Assembly: GCA_003343625.1 (NCBI GenBank)
Contig: QAKV01000005.1
Span: forward strand, 59,418 to 123,417
Length of the DNA stretch: 64,000 nt
Reading direction: 5' to 3'
Source: Clostridiales bacterium
GTDB lineage: Bacteria; Bacillota; Clostridia; Lachnospirales; Lachnospiraceae
How positions within the stretch are numbered: the first letter of the stretch is position 1; every line of letters starts with the position of its first letter. Of the stretch, positions 33,827 through 43,329 are shown piece by piece. Under the pieces are notes generated by a model. That model had not been told where the DNA came from. It saw only the letters and a list, made by a program, of their open reading frames with translations, and did no database searches. The translations under genes and the position numbers were made by a program.

Positions 33827-35553
33827 GGCCGTTCCTCCTCCTTCTGGGAATAATAAATCTCCTGATACGCCCCGCAGCTTTTCATCAGCTCTTCGTGGGT
33901 GCCGCAGGCGATGACGCTCCCGCGCTCCATGACGAGGATCTTGTCCGCGTCCATCACGGAAGAAATGCGCTGCGCGATGATCAGCTTCGTGACAGCCGGA
34001 AGCTGCCGGCGGAATTCCCGGCGGATGGCCGCGTCCGTTGCTGTGTCCACAGCGCTGGTAGAATCGTCCAGAATGAGGATCTTCGGCCGCTTCAGCAGCG
34101 CTCTGGCGATGCACAGCCGCTGCTTTTGCCCGCCGGAGAGATTTCCTCCGCCCTGCCCGATTTCCGTCTCATAGGCGTCGGGGAAAGTGCGGATAAAGCC
34201 GTCTGCCCGGGCGATCCGGCAAACCCGTTCCAGCTCCTGCTCCGTCGCCTCTTCATTGCCCCAACGCAGATTTTCAGCGATGGTGCCGGAAAAGAGGGTA
34301 TTTTTCTGCAGCACTACGGCCACACTGTCCCTCAGTTTCCTGAGGGACAGCTCCTTTACGTCGATTCCGTCCACGAGGACGTTTCCTTCATCCGGATCAT
34401 ACAGCCTCGGGATCATGGAGACGAGCGTGGTCTTTCCGGATCCCGTGGATCCCACGATACCGACCAGCTCCCCTGACTCGATTCTCACGTTGACGTCATC
34501 CAGCACAGGGGCCCCCGCATCCTTAAAATAGCGGAACGACACATGGCGAAATTCGATGGAACCCGTTCGAATCTCCCGGTTTGCACAGGATGCGTTTTCA
34601 TCGCTGATATCCGGACAGGTGTTGAGCACTTCGCCGATCCGCCGGTCGGAAGCCCCTGCCCGCGTCCCCTGCAAAATGATGTTCGCCAAAAAATTCAGGG
34701 CTGTCAATACCTGGGAAAGATAGGTGATAAACGCGGTCAGCGAACCGATCTCCATCCTGCCGATCATGATCTGGCGTCCGGCCACCCAGACCACGATCAG
34801 AGTGGTCGCGTTGATAGCGAGGGCGGAAACCGGCTGCATCAGGATCATCATCTTGAGAGCCGAAATGGTCTTCTCCATGAGCGCATCGTTGAGAACGCGG
34901 AATTTTCCCTTTTCATATTCCTCCCGGACAAAGGATTTGATCACCTTTTCATTGGTCACCGTTTCTCCGATGCCGGAGTTGAGCGCATCGATCTGCTCCT
35001 GCATGATCGTATAGCGAGGGGAAGCGCTTCTGATAATGCAAAAAGTAGCCAGAGCGAGAAACGGGAGAATGATCAGGATCACAAGCGCGATCTTCGGATT
35101 CAGCCGAAACGACATGATCAGCGCGCCCACCAGCATGACCGGGCTGCGAAAAAAACCCCGCATCAGCGTCTGGGCAAAGGTCTGGATCTGGGTGATATCG
35201 TTAGTCACCCGCGTGATCAGAGAACCGGTGGAAAACCGGTCGATATCCGAAAAGGCAAAGGTCTGGATCCGGGCGAAAGTATCCTTTCTGACCGCTGCAG
35301 CCATTCGGGCGGAACCCCGGATCGCGAAAAAGGCGCCCAGCACGCCGCAGGCCAACATCCCCATGGCGATGACGAGCATAAAGCCCCCATTTCGCAGAAT
35401 GTAGGAAACGTCTCCGTTGGCAGCGCCCCGGTCGATGATATTCGCGTTGATAAACGGCAGAATGAATTCCCCGGACGCCTCCAGAGTCATGAACAGCGGG
35501 CTGAGCAGAAAACAATACCAGTTTTCCCGGATATAGGGCAAATATTTTTTCAC
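33823..35553 (-). CDS. ABC exporter subunit (membrane plus ATPase domain), first of pair
   Basis: A 576-residue half-transporter starting MKKYLPYIRENWYCF. Six transmembrane helices span about 10-310. The ATPase domain has Walker A VGSTGSGKTT, signature LSGGQKQR and LILDDSTSAVDTATD. The Walker B catalytic residue is followed by serine (DDSTSAVD), typical of one member of heterodimeric exporters in which one site is degenerate. It has a candidate promoter at 35595-35624 that overlaps a regulatory element shared with a sugar operon. It is divergent from the choloylglycine-hydrolase-family gene. Confidence 0.93.
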   Translation of the reverse strand: MKKYLPYIRENWYCFLLSPLFMTLEASGEFILPFINANIIDRGAANGDVSYILRNGGFMLVIAMGMLACGVLGAFFAIRGSARMAAAVRKDTFARIQTFAFSDIDRFSTGSLITRVTNDITQIQTFAQTLMRGFFRSPVMLVGALIMSFRLNPKIALVILIILPFLALATFCIIRSASPRYTIMQEQIDALNSGIGETVTNEKVIKSFVREEYEKGKFRVLNDALMEKTISALKMMILMQPVSALAINATTLIVVWVAGRQIMIGRMEIGSLTAFITYLSQVLTALNFLANIILQGTRAGASDRRIGEVLNTCPDISDENASCANREIRTGSIEFRHVSFRYFKDAGAPVLDDVNVRIESGELVGIVGSTGSGKTTLVSMIPRLYDPDEGNVLVDGIDVKELSLRKLRDSVAVVLQKNTLFSGTIAENLRWGNEEATEQELERVCRIARADGFIRTFPDAYETEIGQGGGNLSGGQKQRLCIARALLKRPKILILDDSTSAVDTATDAAIRREFRRQLPAVTKLIIAQRISSVMDADKILVMERGSVIACGTHEELMKSCGAYQEIYYSQKEEERP

Positions 35554-35569
35554 TTCGGTCTCTCCTTCG

Positions 35570-35601
35570 AAAAACGATAAAACAGGATAGATAAATTATA
35601 G
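35570..35601 (+). promoter_or_regulatory. Shared regulatory element, copy 1 (upstream of the choloylglycine hydrolase gene)
   Basis: This 32-nt stretch matches the 33-nt stretch at 43330-43362 (minus strand) at every position except one 1-nt gap. Both copies read AAAAACGATAAAA, then CAGGATAGATAAATTATAG. It contains two GATAAA direct repeats 14 bp apart. It lies 83 nt before the hydrolase start in the same orientation, with a TAAGCT -10-like hexamer 20 nt beyond it. It also overlaps the -10 box of the divergent ABC exporter. Confidence 0.7.
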
Positions 35602-35624
35602 AATAAATCGGGGGAAAAAGGTAA
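35595..35624 (-). promoter_or_regulatory. Candidate promoter of the ABC exporter pair
   Basis: On the minus strand TTACCT (35619-35624) and TATAAT (35595-35600) are 18 bp apart. The exporter ATG is at 35553, a leader of about 35 nt. The -10 box lies within the shared regulatory element. Confidence 0.55.
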
Positions 35625-35684
35625 GCTAAATCTCGATGGAACAGAAATTTTACGACAGAAACGTCCAAAACAGGAGGCAGCGCG

Positions 35685-36659
35685 ATGTGTACGAGTATGG
35701 CTTTTGTATCCGGAGATTTTTATTTTGGGAGGAACATGGATCTGGAAGGTTCCTTCGGGGAAAAGGTCGTCATTACGCCCCGTAATTTTCCGCTCCCGCT
35801 CAGACACGGGAAAACGCTTTCAACGCACTATGCCATGATCGGCATGGCGAACGTCGTTTCCGGTTATCCCCTATATGCGGAGGGAGCCAACGAAAAAGGG
35901 CTTTGTATCACCGGGCTGAGCTTTTCCGGAAACGCTTTTTATCCCGATGAAGCGGAACCGTCACGGCTCCCCATCGCCACTTTCGAATTGATCCCCTGGC
36001 TTTTGGGAACCTGCGCCACCACAGCGGAAGCAAAAGAAAGGCTGATGGAGGTTCAGATCGTCTCCACCGCCTTTCGTGAGGATATCCAGCCTGCCGAGCT
36101 GCATTGGCATATTGCGGATCGGGAGCGCTCCCTCGTCCTGGAGGTCATGAAAGACGGTATGCATCTTTATGATAATCCAACCGGGGTTGTGACGAATAAT
36201 CCTCCCTTTCCTTTTCACCTGTCCAATTTGAACTGTTATTTGAACCTGACCCCGGCCTTTCCTGAAAACCGATTCGATCCCGGACTGCCGTTGCAGGCAT
36301 TCGGCGTGGGATTCGGAAGCGTTGGCCTCCCGGGAGATTCCACCTCGGTTTCCCGTTTCGTGCGAACCGTATTTTATAAGAATCATTCTCTCCCGACCGG
36401 CAGCGAAGAAGAGGCCGTCACCCAATTCTTTCATATCATGGACGGAGTTTCCATGGTCCGGGGGGCGCAGTTGGGCTATCGGGGCGATCCCTGCCAGACT
36501 ACATACACCTGCTGCGTCAATGCGACCAAAGGCATATTTTATTACAAAACCTATGAGAACAACCAGATCACGGCGGTGGATCTGTTCAGCCGTCCGCTGG
36601 ACGGGGAGGGTCTGGTCGCATTCGAGCTGATCCGCAGCCAGCGGATCCATCGGATCTGA
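35685..36659 (+). CDS. Choloylglycine hydrolase family (linear amide C-N hydrolase)
   Basis: A 324-residue N-terminal-nucleophile hydrolase. Met1 would be removed to expose the nucleophile Cys2 (MCTSMAF). By comparison with Clostridium perfringens bile salt hydrolase I place the conserved residues at R16 and D19 (FGRNMD), N171 (VVTNNPP) and R224 (SVSRFVR). The position matching oxyanion residue N82 is serine (S79, in ITGLSFSGN), where bile salt hydrolases have Asn and penicillin V acylases Tyr. The enzyme is cytoplasmic with no signal peptide. It may act on conjugated bile acids, N-acyl amino acids or other amides. GGAGG lies 9 nt before the ATG. Confidence 0.88.
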   Translation: MCTSMAFVSGDFYFGRNMDLEGSFGEKVVITPRNFPLPLRHGKTLSTHYAMIGMANVVSGYPLYAEGANEKGLCITGLSFSGNAFYPDEAEPSRLPIATFELIPWLLGTCATTAEAKERLMEVQIVSTAFREDIQPAELHWHIADRERSLVLEVMKDGMHLYDNPTGVVTNNPPFPFHLSNLNCYLNLTPAFPENRFDPGLPLQAFGVGFGSVGLPGDSTSVSRFVRTVFYKNHSLPTGSEEEAVTQFFHIMDGVSMVRGAQLGYRGDPCQTTYTCCVNATKGIFYYKTYENNQITAVDLFSRPLDGEGLVAFELIRSQRIHRI

Positions 36660-36669
36660 ATACGGCATT

Positions 36670-38244
36670 TCACCTTTGTCTCCGATACTCGCCGGGCGTC
36701 ATCCCTACGAATTTCTTAAACTGCTTGGAAAAGTGAGCGAAACTCGGATATCCCGTTTCCGCCGCAATCTGGCTGATGGAGAGTTCCGTCTGCAGAAGCA
36801 GCCGCTTGGCCCGGGCCATCCGCTGGCCCTGAATATATTCGCTGAGCGAAACGCCCATTTCCTTGCGGAACAGCTTGGACAGATAATTGGGAGACAGATA
36901 GAACACTTCGGAAATACTGCTCCTGGTCACCTCATCCAGATGTTCTCCAATATAATGCCGGATATCCTCGATGATCAGATCCGTTTTTTCCATATAGCGG
37001 ATCTGATCCATGATTTTCTCGGCTTCCGTCAGAATCAGACTCTCCATGCAGCTCACGCTCCTGCCGGACATCTCCAGAAGCTCCTGGTCCCGGCAATGGG
37101 TAATGAACTGATAGGTAGTGATGTGATTTTCTCTCAGGACGCTGTAGGCCAGCAGATTCCAGTCCGCCAGCACAGCCTGAAGCTGATTGTAGTTGACAGC
37201 CCCCTCTTCCTTCATCTTCCTGAAGTATTCACGGACCCGATTCCGGAACAGTTCCCTGCGGCCGCTCATCAGCAGCTCCCTCCACTCTTCGATTTCCGGC
37301 GCCTGATAACTGTCCTCGGGCTTTCCGATATAGCTGCTCTCCATCAAAATGCCGCTTTCCTTGTTCAGATGAGCTAAATGGATCTCTTCCAGCCTTCGCA
37401 GATGTCCGGAAAGCTCCGGGATCTTGCAGCTGACGCTCAGATAACAGTGAATTCCCGCACGGTAGAATTGTGAGAAAATCTGGACGAACTGTTTCAGCAC
37501 CCGGCTCATCCGCTCCAGCTGTTCCTGCTCCAAAATCCGGACTACGACTGCGAACTGCAGATATCCGTCCATCAAAAACCCTTCCATCTGTAAGTCGTTC
37601 TTTTCCGTGATCTCCCGAATCACGTTTTCGCAGGAAAAATTCAACAGTTCCCTGCTCCAGCCGCTTCTTTCCGGTTCAAAACAGATCAGCCCTACCGCGA
37701 AATTATCGGAAATCTGATAGGGAAGATGGTCGTTTTGGATCCTTTTGCACACGGATTTGGAATCCTCCAACCCTGCCTCTTCCAGAATATCCCGCCAGAA
37801 CATCTCCTTGACGATGTTCTGATGGGAGAGCCAGTCATTTCCGTATTCCGCCAGCCTTTTCTCTTTCTGCCGGGCGATTCTTTTTTTTACCATGCGGCAG
37901 AATACTTCCTCCAGCTGTTGGGCCTCCACCGGTTTGAGCAGATATTCAAAACACTGATACCGGACGGCCAGCTGCGCATACTCAAAATCCGCATAGCTGG
38001 TGAGCATCACTGTCTCCGGATCCAGCCCCTGATTCCGGATCCATTCCAAAAGCTCGAATCCGTTCTGACCCGGCATTTCAATATCCGAAATCAGGAAATC
38101 GATCTCCTCCCGGGACAGAATTTCCTCTGCCTGCTGGACGCGATAACAGCCGAATACCTCTTCGATCCCGAACACGTTCCAGCTCAGCTGCTTTTTCAGC
38201 CCTTCCACCACATACTTATTATCATCTACGATCAACAGTTTCAT
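36670..38244 (-). CDS. Response regulator, YesN-type (receiver plus AraC HTH)
   Basis: A 524-residue regulator. An N-terminal receiver (1-120) has the phosphoacceptor D54 in LISDIEMPGQNG and the switch lysine in YLLKPVEAQQ. A long middle region (about 130-410) may form dimerisation helices. A C-terminal double helix-turn-helix AraC domain (about 425-524) includes SEVFYLSPNYLSKLFRKEMG and IAAETGYPSFAHFSKQFKKFVG. It overlaps the histidine kinase gene by 4 nt and closes the ABC importer operon. It very likely activates that operon in response to the sugar; the repeated 32-33 bp element is its best candidate site. Confidence 0.94.
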   Translation of the reverse strand: MKLLIVDDNKYVVEGLKKQLSWNVFGIEEVFGCYRVQQAEEILSREEIDFLISDIEMPGQNGFELLEWIRNQGLDPETVMLTSYADFEYAQLAVRYQCFEYLLKPVEAQQLEEVFCRMVKKRIARQKEKRLAEYGNDWLSHQNIVKEMFWRDILEEAGLEDSKSVCKRIQNDHLPYQISDNFAVGLICFEPERSGWSRELLNFSCENVIREITEKNDLQMEGFLMDGYLQFAVVVRILEQEQLERMSRVLKQFVQIFSQFYRAGIHCYLSVSCKIPELSGHLRRLEEIHLAHLNKESGILMESSYIGKPEDSYQAPEIEEWRELLMSGRRELFRNRVREYFRKMKEEGAVNYNQLQAVLADWNLLAYSVLRENHITTYQFITHCRDQELLEMSGRSVSCMESLILTEAEKIMDQIRYMEKTDLIIEDIRHYIGEHLDEVTRSSISEVFYLSPNYLSKLFRKEMGVSLSEYIQGQRMARAKRLLLQTELSISQIAAETGYPSFAHFSKQFKKFVGMTPGEYRRQR

Positions 38245-39881
38245 TTTCTCTCCATTTCCACGGGAATCCAGAGTTCCACACAGGCTCCCCCGCCCTCCGG
38301 ACAGGAAAAAAGAACTCTGGCCCGTTTCCCGTAAATCAGCCGGAACCGCTGAAAGACGTTGTTGATGCCTATGTGCTTCCCGTCCTTTTCTTTCACAAAC
38401 GCTCCCTGGTTCAGCTGTTCCATAAGCTCTTTTGGAAATCCTCTCCCATTATCCTCCACCCTCAGATACAGAAGCTCCCCTTCCCGCCTCGCAGTCAGGC
38501 GGATACACAGCACTCCGTCAGATTCCTGGGCGTGTTTCACGGAATTCTCCAGAAACGTACTGACCGAAAGCACCGGAATCAGAGAGTCCTTCACGGATTC
38601 TTCCACCTGACAATCAAAGGAGATCTGACCGCTGTTCCACTCCACGTTCAGAAGGATCAGATTTTTCATATGATCGATTTCCAACCTGAGAGGAACCATA
38701 TCCATACAGTCGTGCAGGATATAGCGGAAATAGCGGGAAAGGCAGACGGTCATCTGCTGTATCTTGTCCACCGCATCGACCTGCGCCATGCCGGATATCA
38801 TGGCCAGACAGTTCACGAAGAAATGGGGGCGGATCTGAAGATTCCGAAAGTTGAGCTGGAGCTGCTTCTTTTCCAGTTCGCTTTCATATAACTCAACCGC
38901 CAGATTTTCCATTCTCGCGCCGAGCTGATCCAGTATTTCATACGCGTCCTCCACCGCTTCCCTGGCACCCTGTTGCTGCCCGTTTTCGCCATGGGGAAGA
39001 ACCGACTGGTATTTCCCCAGGATATCCCTCAGATTTTTCACCGGAACGATGAAGTTTCGCCTCAGCTGACGGATCAGCAGGATCAAAGTGAGCATCACCT
39101 GGAGCGCGAAAAAGAACTGCACAATCTGAATGAGCATGATCTGGGTCATTCCCCTGTCCGAAGAGATCGCGACCCGGATGGTGAAATCCGCTTCGCACCG
39201 CTCCAGTTCATATTCGGTCACGCTCGTTCCAAACCCGCTCCTGCCGTTTTCTCCCTCCGCTTCGCTGTCAGAAGCCAGGAGGCTTACCCCACCGTTTGGC
39301 CCGCAGTCCAACGTTTTCAAATCGGCCAGCAAATCGGCCTCCCGGATCCAGCAGCCCAAAACGAAATCCCCATAGGTCCAGAGGGAGGTAATTACCTGCC
39401 CGCTTTCCGTCTCCATCAGGTGCCAGTTCCCGTTTTTGGCGCCGCCGTTTACGCTGTTGACCAAAGCGGGCCTGATCCGCCTGTACTGGGAAAACTGTAC
39501 GGTTACCGGCGTGAGTTCCACGAAATCGCCCCGGGATTTATCGCAGACGAAGAAATTGTACTCGTTCATCGAAGTTTCTTTCAGCAGCCGATAAGTGATC
39601 TGAAGTTCCGACATCCGATCGATCTTCGTCATATCGTTCTGGAGAAACAGCGTCCTGTAGTCCTCCGACAACACGATGGACTGCTCCATATAGGCGTTGT
39701 TCCAGGACAGCTGTTCCGATACCTTTTCCACATAATTTTCAGCGAATTGCAGGATATTGTCCCTGGCATTGTTCTGAAGGGCCTGATAGGAGTATAAAAA
39801 GACCAAGGCGCTCAGACATTGCACCGCAATGCTGACCGCCAGAAATTGCCTGATATGTTCCGTAAAAAAGCGATGACGCAT
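38241..39881 (-). CDS. Sensor histidine kinase, YesM-type
   Basis: A 546-residue membrane kinase of the LytS/YesM class. Transmembrane helix 1 lies at about 12-33, an extracytoplasmic sensor at 34-245, helix 2 at about 248-270, then a linker. The His_kinase domain has phosphoacceptor H353 in LQIRPHFFVNCL; classic members read PHFLYN, so this one is slightly altered. An ATP-binding domain follows with STFLENSVKHA and DNGRGFP. It partners the downstream YesN-type regulator and probably senses the sugar or the binding-protein complex outside the cell. Confidence 0.94.
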   Translation of the reverse strand: MRHRFFTEHIRQFLAVSIAVQCLSALVFLYSYQALQNNARDNILQFAENYVEKVSEQLSWNNAYMEQSIVLSEDYRTLFLQNDMTKIDRMSELQITYRLLKETSMNEYNFFVCDKSRGDFVELTPVTVQFSQYRRIRPALVNSVNGGAKNGNWHLMETESGQVITSLWTYGDFVLGCWIREADLLADLKTLDCGPNGGVSLLASDSEAEGENGRSGFGTSVTEYELERCEADFTIRVAISSDRGMTQIMLIQIVQFFFALQVMLTLILLIRQLRRNFIVPVKNLRDILGKYQSVLPHGENGQQQGAREAVEDAYEILDQLGARMENLAVELYESELEKKQLQLNFRNLQIRPHFFVNCLAMISGMAQVDAVDKIQQMTVCLSRYFRYILHDCMDMVPLRLEIDHMKNLILLNVEWNSGQISFDCQVEESVKDSLIPVLSVSTFLENSVKHAQESDGVLCIRLTARREGELLYLRVEDNGRGFPKELMEQLNQGAFVKEKDGKHIGINNVFQRFRLIYGKRARVLFSCPEGGGACVELWIPVEMERK

Positions 39882-39895
39882 ATCGTTCCTCCTGC

Positions 39896-40777
39896 CTAAC
39901 CCTTTACCGCTCCCAACGTAATTCCTTCTTCAAAATATTTCTGTAAAAACGGATATAAAATCAAAATCGGCAGCATGGCTACGAAAGCGATCGCCATGCG
40001 CAGGCTCACCGTCGGAATCGTGCCGACGCTGACGCTGCTCCCATACTGAGACAGATACTGGATGTTTTTCACCATCACGTTGAGCAGCTGCTGAATCGAA
40101 TATTTATCGGAATCATTGATATAGTATAGTCCGTTCATCCAGTCATTCCAATAGGTCAGGCCGGAAAAAATTCCGATGGTCACGAGAATTGACTTTCCCA
40201 AAGGCAGTACGATGCTGAAGAAAATCTTCAGTTCCCCCGCCCCGTCGATCCGCGCCGCCTCATAGAGTTCAGAAGGAATATTGCAACGCAGATACGTCCG
40301 CACGATGATCGCGTTCATGGCGGAAAACATCAGGTTGGGAATCAGCAACGCCAGATAGGTGTTTTTGATCTCCAGCACCGTGGTGTAAATCATATATGTG
40401 GGAACCAGCCCTCCGTTGAACAGCATTGTGAACAACAGCAAAAACGACAGGATTTTTTTCCCCGGCAGCTTTTCCAAAGACAGGGGATAAGCCACCATGG
40501 CGGTGATCATCACGTTCAGGAAAGTCCCGACGAACGTCACGAGAATGGTCACAGCGTAGGCATGAAAAATCGTATCCCGCGACTGCCAGATATATTCGTA
40601 TGCGGAAAGGCTGAAGTCCTTTGGAAAAATGGAGTATCCGTTGATCAGGAGGGAACTTTCCTCCGTGATAGAGGACATGAACAGCAGCAGGAAAGGAAAG
40701 AGCATGATCACAATGACCAGGCTGAGAATCAGATATGCCGCTTTTTCCACCCGCTTATCCTGTTTCGATCTTATCAT
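39896..40777 (-). CDS. Carbohydrate ABC transporter permease (LplC-type)
   Basis: A 293-residue inner-membrane permease with six helices. It carries the EAA loop ELYEAARIDGAGELKIFFSIVLPLGKS, which docks a shared MsmX-like ATPase not encoded here. The C-terminus FLQKYFEEGITLGAVKG is characteristic of this subfamily. It is the third gene of the lipoprotein-permease-permease-kinase-regulator operon. Confidence 0.95.
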   Translation of the reverse strand: MIRSKQDKRVEKAAYLILSLVIVIMLFPFLLLFMSSITEESSLLINGYSIFPKDFSLSAYEYIWQSRDTIFHAYAVTILVTFVGTFLNVMITAMVAYPLSLEKLPGKKILSFLLLFTMLFNGGLVPTYMIYTTVLEIKNTYLALLIPNLMFSAMNAIIVRTYLRCNIPSELYEAARIDGAGELKIFFSIVLPLGKSILVTIGIFSGLTYWNDWMNGLYYINDSDKYSIQQLLNVMVKNIQYLSQYGSSVSVGTIPTVSLRMAIAFVAMLPILILYPFLQKYFEEGITLGAVKG

Positions 40778-40793
40778 GGATTATCCCCCTTCT

Positions 40794-41696
40794 TTAAAAT
40801 AGCGCGTTTTCCCTGCTGATCCGGTTCGTGATGGTATTGAATAACAGGATCAGGCAAAAGCCCAGACACGACTGGAAGAAACTGGCTGCAGACGACATCC
40901 CGATGTTCCCCTGCAGGGCCAGCGTCCGGTAGACGAAAGTGTCGATGGTTTGCGTCACGTCCAGAATCAATCCGGAATTCTGCGGCACCTGATAAAACAG
41001 TCCGAAGTCGCTGGTAAAAATCCGGCCCACGGACAACAGGGCGACGGTGATCACTGTAGGCTTTAGAAAAGGCAGGGTAATATACCTGATCTTCTGGAAT
41101 TTGCTGGCCCCGTCCAGCGATGCGGACTCATACAAAGAAGCGTCGATGCCCAGTATGGCAGCGATATACAAAATACAGCCGTAGCCCACGCTCTTCCAGG
41201 CGTTCACGAAGACCAGAATGAACGGCCAGTACTTGGGCGTATCATACCAGGACACAGGGGCCTTTCCAAAGGCCGCCAGAACGTGATTCACCAGCCCGGC
41301 CCCGGGATCCAGGAAGCTGCGCACCATGTAGGAGACGATGAGGATCGACACCACAAAGGGGAACAGCACGCTGCTCTGCGCCAGCTTCCGGAATTTCTTG
41401 TTGCGGATTTCCGTAATCAGAATCGCCAGAGTAACTCCCAGAACCATATTCACCACGATAAAGCAAAGATTATAACAGATCGTATTTCGGATGATAGTGG
41501 GCAGGCTGTCGTTTTCCAGCAGAAAGCCGAAATTCTCAAATCCCGCCCACGCGCTTCCCCAGATTCCGTCCTGCACCTTATAGTTTTTGAATGCCAGCAC
41601 CAGTCCGCCCATGGGGAGAAAATTGTTGATCCCCAGATAGAGAAATGCCGGAATCATCATAAAGTACAGGGGTAAATATCTTTTCATAAGCGCCAT
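40794..41696 (-). CDS. Carbohydrate ABC transporter permease (LplB-type)
   Basis: A 300-residue permease starting MALMKRYLPLYFMMIPAFLYLGI, with six helices and the EAA loop ASLYESASLDGASKFQKIRYITLPFLKP. It partners the 293-residue permease encoded 16 nt downstream. This subfamily imports oligosaccharides such as lipo-, galacturonate- or xylose-containing saccharides; the exact sugar is unknown. Confidence 0.95.
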   Translation of the reverse strand: MALMKRYLPLYFMMIPAFLYLGINNFLPMGGLVLAFKNYKVQDGIWGSAWAGFENFGFLLENDSLPTIIRNTICYNLCFIVVNMVLGVTLAILITEIRNKKFRKLAQSSVLFPFVVSILIVSYMVRSFLDPGAGLVNHVLAAFGKAPVSWYDTPKYWPFILVFVNAWKSVGYGCILYIAAILGIDASLYESASLDGASKFQKIRYITLPFLKPTVITVALLSVGRIFTSDFGLFYQVPQNSGLILDVTQTIDTFVYRTLALQGNIGMSSAASFFQSCLGFCLILLFNTITNRISRENALF

Positions 41697-41716
41697 CCTT
41701 TCGAATTACAAATCGA

Positions 41717-43273
41717 TTATTGCTTTGCCAGCCATTCCTCCAGCTGCCGTTGAACCTCTGCTCTGACTTCTTCAGCGCCGGCTGCATTCATTTCCTCCAC
41801 CATGATCGGAATGTACTCGTCCGGATCCACCGCCCCGGTGAACAGCGCCTTGGAATACTTGATCTTGATTTGATAGAGTTCCGAGATCTCGTTGAAGACC
41901 GGTGTGAAGTCCAAACTGAAGCCGAGAGCTTTGGACACCGTGGATTCGTTGTTGTACTCAATCATCCTCTCATAGATGTCCGCTCCGTCGGTGGACCAGG
42001 GGGTGCAGACGAACTGGTTGGGCAGCGCCCATCCTGCGCCCAGATGATAGCCTACGGTAGAGGCGTCCTTTCCTTCCGGATAGTCCAACGTGCCGTCTTC
42101 CGTCACGACATAATCTTCCCCTTCCACGCCCCAGTTGAGCAGATTCATGACCTCGGTACTGTTCACTATGAAGTTCAGCATCTGCATGGCTTTTGCGGGA
42201 TCCTTGGAACTGGAAGAAATCGCGTAGCAGAAAACGCAGGAGCTGCTGGTGGTCGCCATGGCATCTCCCAGATGCACCATGGTCAAATCAATGCCGCCGC
42301 AGTTGCTTTCCTGATCGGCCTCAGACAGGGGATGTCCCGCGCTGCTGAAGAAGGAAAACGCCTGCCCGGATCTGATATAGGTATAGACGGGTTCCGTGTC
42401 GGAAGCCGCTCCCGGATTGATCCAGCCGTTTTCAAACCACTTCCGGTTGTAATCGCACCATTCCCGAACCGCGTCGGATTCCATGTAGTTGACCACTTCC
42501 GTGCTTTCGGTGGGATTTAAAAGCGCGAAAATGCCCATGCCGCTGTCCAGATAATCCACCGGATGCAGGTCTGTCAGCCCGCTGGCCGCCAGCATCCACA
42601 TTCCGGGTTCCTTTTCGGCCACTTCTGCATACAGAGCATCCACATCTTCAATCGTCTTGATCTGACTCACATCGATATCGTATTTTTCCAGAATATCGGT
42701 TCTGAAAAAGACGGTGGGCTGCTGCGAGATTTCCTTATGGACGGGGACGCCGAAGATGAAGTCGCCCACCTTGCAGACGGTTGCCAGTTCCGGAGAGGAA
42801 TAACTGTTTAAGATATCCTGTCCGTACTCCTGCAGCAGATCCGTCAGATCCGTCACATAGCCCTCGTTCACCCAGGTCGGGCCATAGGCGAAATGCGTCA
42901 TGAACAAATCCACGTCTTCGCTTCCCGAACTGAGTTCCAGCTGGATCTGCTCGTCATAGGATGCCTGAGGCGTGATGACCACATCGAGCGTCATGTTCAG
43001 TTCTCTCAGCGTGATCTCGTTGATCTTCTCCACGATCCGATCCACTTCGTCGTTGTTAACCGTCACGCTGGGAAGGGCGAACCGCATATGAACCTCGTAT
43101 GGTTCTTCGTCCGTGTCCGAGGATTGCGCCACCTCGCTTTCGCCGCTGCTCTCAGCCTGAGATGCCGTCTGATCCGCAGAATCCGAAGACTGCTCCTGGC
43201 CGCCGCATCCCCACAGGGTTCCCAGCGCCAGCGACGCACATAAGAAAAGTGCCGTTATCTTCTTCATGTTCAT
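41717..43273 (-). CDS. Extracellular sugar-binding lipoprotein (LplA-type)
   Basis: A 518-residue lipoprotein. The signal peptide MKKITALFLCASLALGTLWGCG ends in a lipobox, with lipidation expected on the Cys in LWGCGG, followed by a Gln/Ser-rich tether. The mature protein is a large solute-binding fold (VRFALPSVTVNNDEVDRIVEKINEIT) with many acidic and aromatic residues. It is first in the operon; the start has AAGGAGG about 6 nt upstream. A repeated regulatory element and a TAGAAT -10 box lie upstream. Confidence 0.94.
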   Translation of the reverse strand: MNMKKITALFLCASLALGTLWGCGGQEQSSDSADQTASQAESSGESEVAQSSDTDEEPYEVHMRFALPSVTVNNDEVDRIVEKINEITLRELNMTLDVVITPQASYDEQIQLELSSGSEDVDLFMTHFAYGPTWVNEGYVTDLTDLLQEYGQDILNSYSSPELATVCKVGDFIFGVPVHKEISQQPTVFFRTDILEKYDIDVSQIKTIEDVDALYAEVAEKEPGMWMLAASGLTDLHPVDYLDSGMGIFALLNPTESTEVVNYMESDAVREWCDYNRKWFENGWINPGAASDTEPVYTYIRSGQAFSFFSSAGHPLSEADQESNCGGIDLTMVHLGDAMATTSSSCVFCYAISSSSKDPAKAMQMLNFIVNSTEVMNLLNWGVEGEDYVVTEDGTLDYPEGKDASTVGYHLGAGWALPNQFVCTPWSTDGADIYERMIEYNNESTVSKALGFSLDFTPVFNEISELYQIKIKYSKALFTGAVDPDEYIPIMVEEMNAAGAEEVRAEVQRQLEEWLAKQ

Positions 43274-43304
43274 TCCTCTCCTCCTTTTTGTGATTTATGA
43301 TTTT

Positions 43305-43310
43305 ATTCTA
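43305..43310 (-). promoter_or_regulatory. Candidate -10 box of the sugar importer operon
   Basis: TAGAAT on the minus strand, 19 nt beyond the shared element and about 32 nt before the ATG. No good -35 box lies at 17 bp; that position abuts the shared element, as expected for an activator-dependent promoter. Confidence 0.45.
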
Positions 43311-43329
43311 TCATCTGCCGGGAGGATCG

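Noticed and set aside
33827..34114. An N-terminal extension of the exporter gene that would make it 735 residues
   Set aside because: The extra part overlaps the partner gene in another frame, has no similarity to transporters, and the ATG at 33826 has a good ribosome site.
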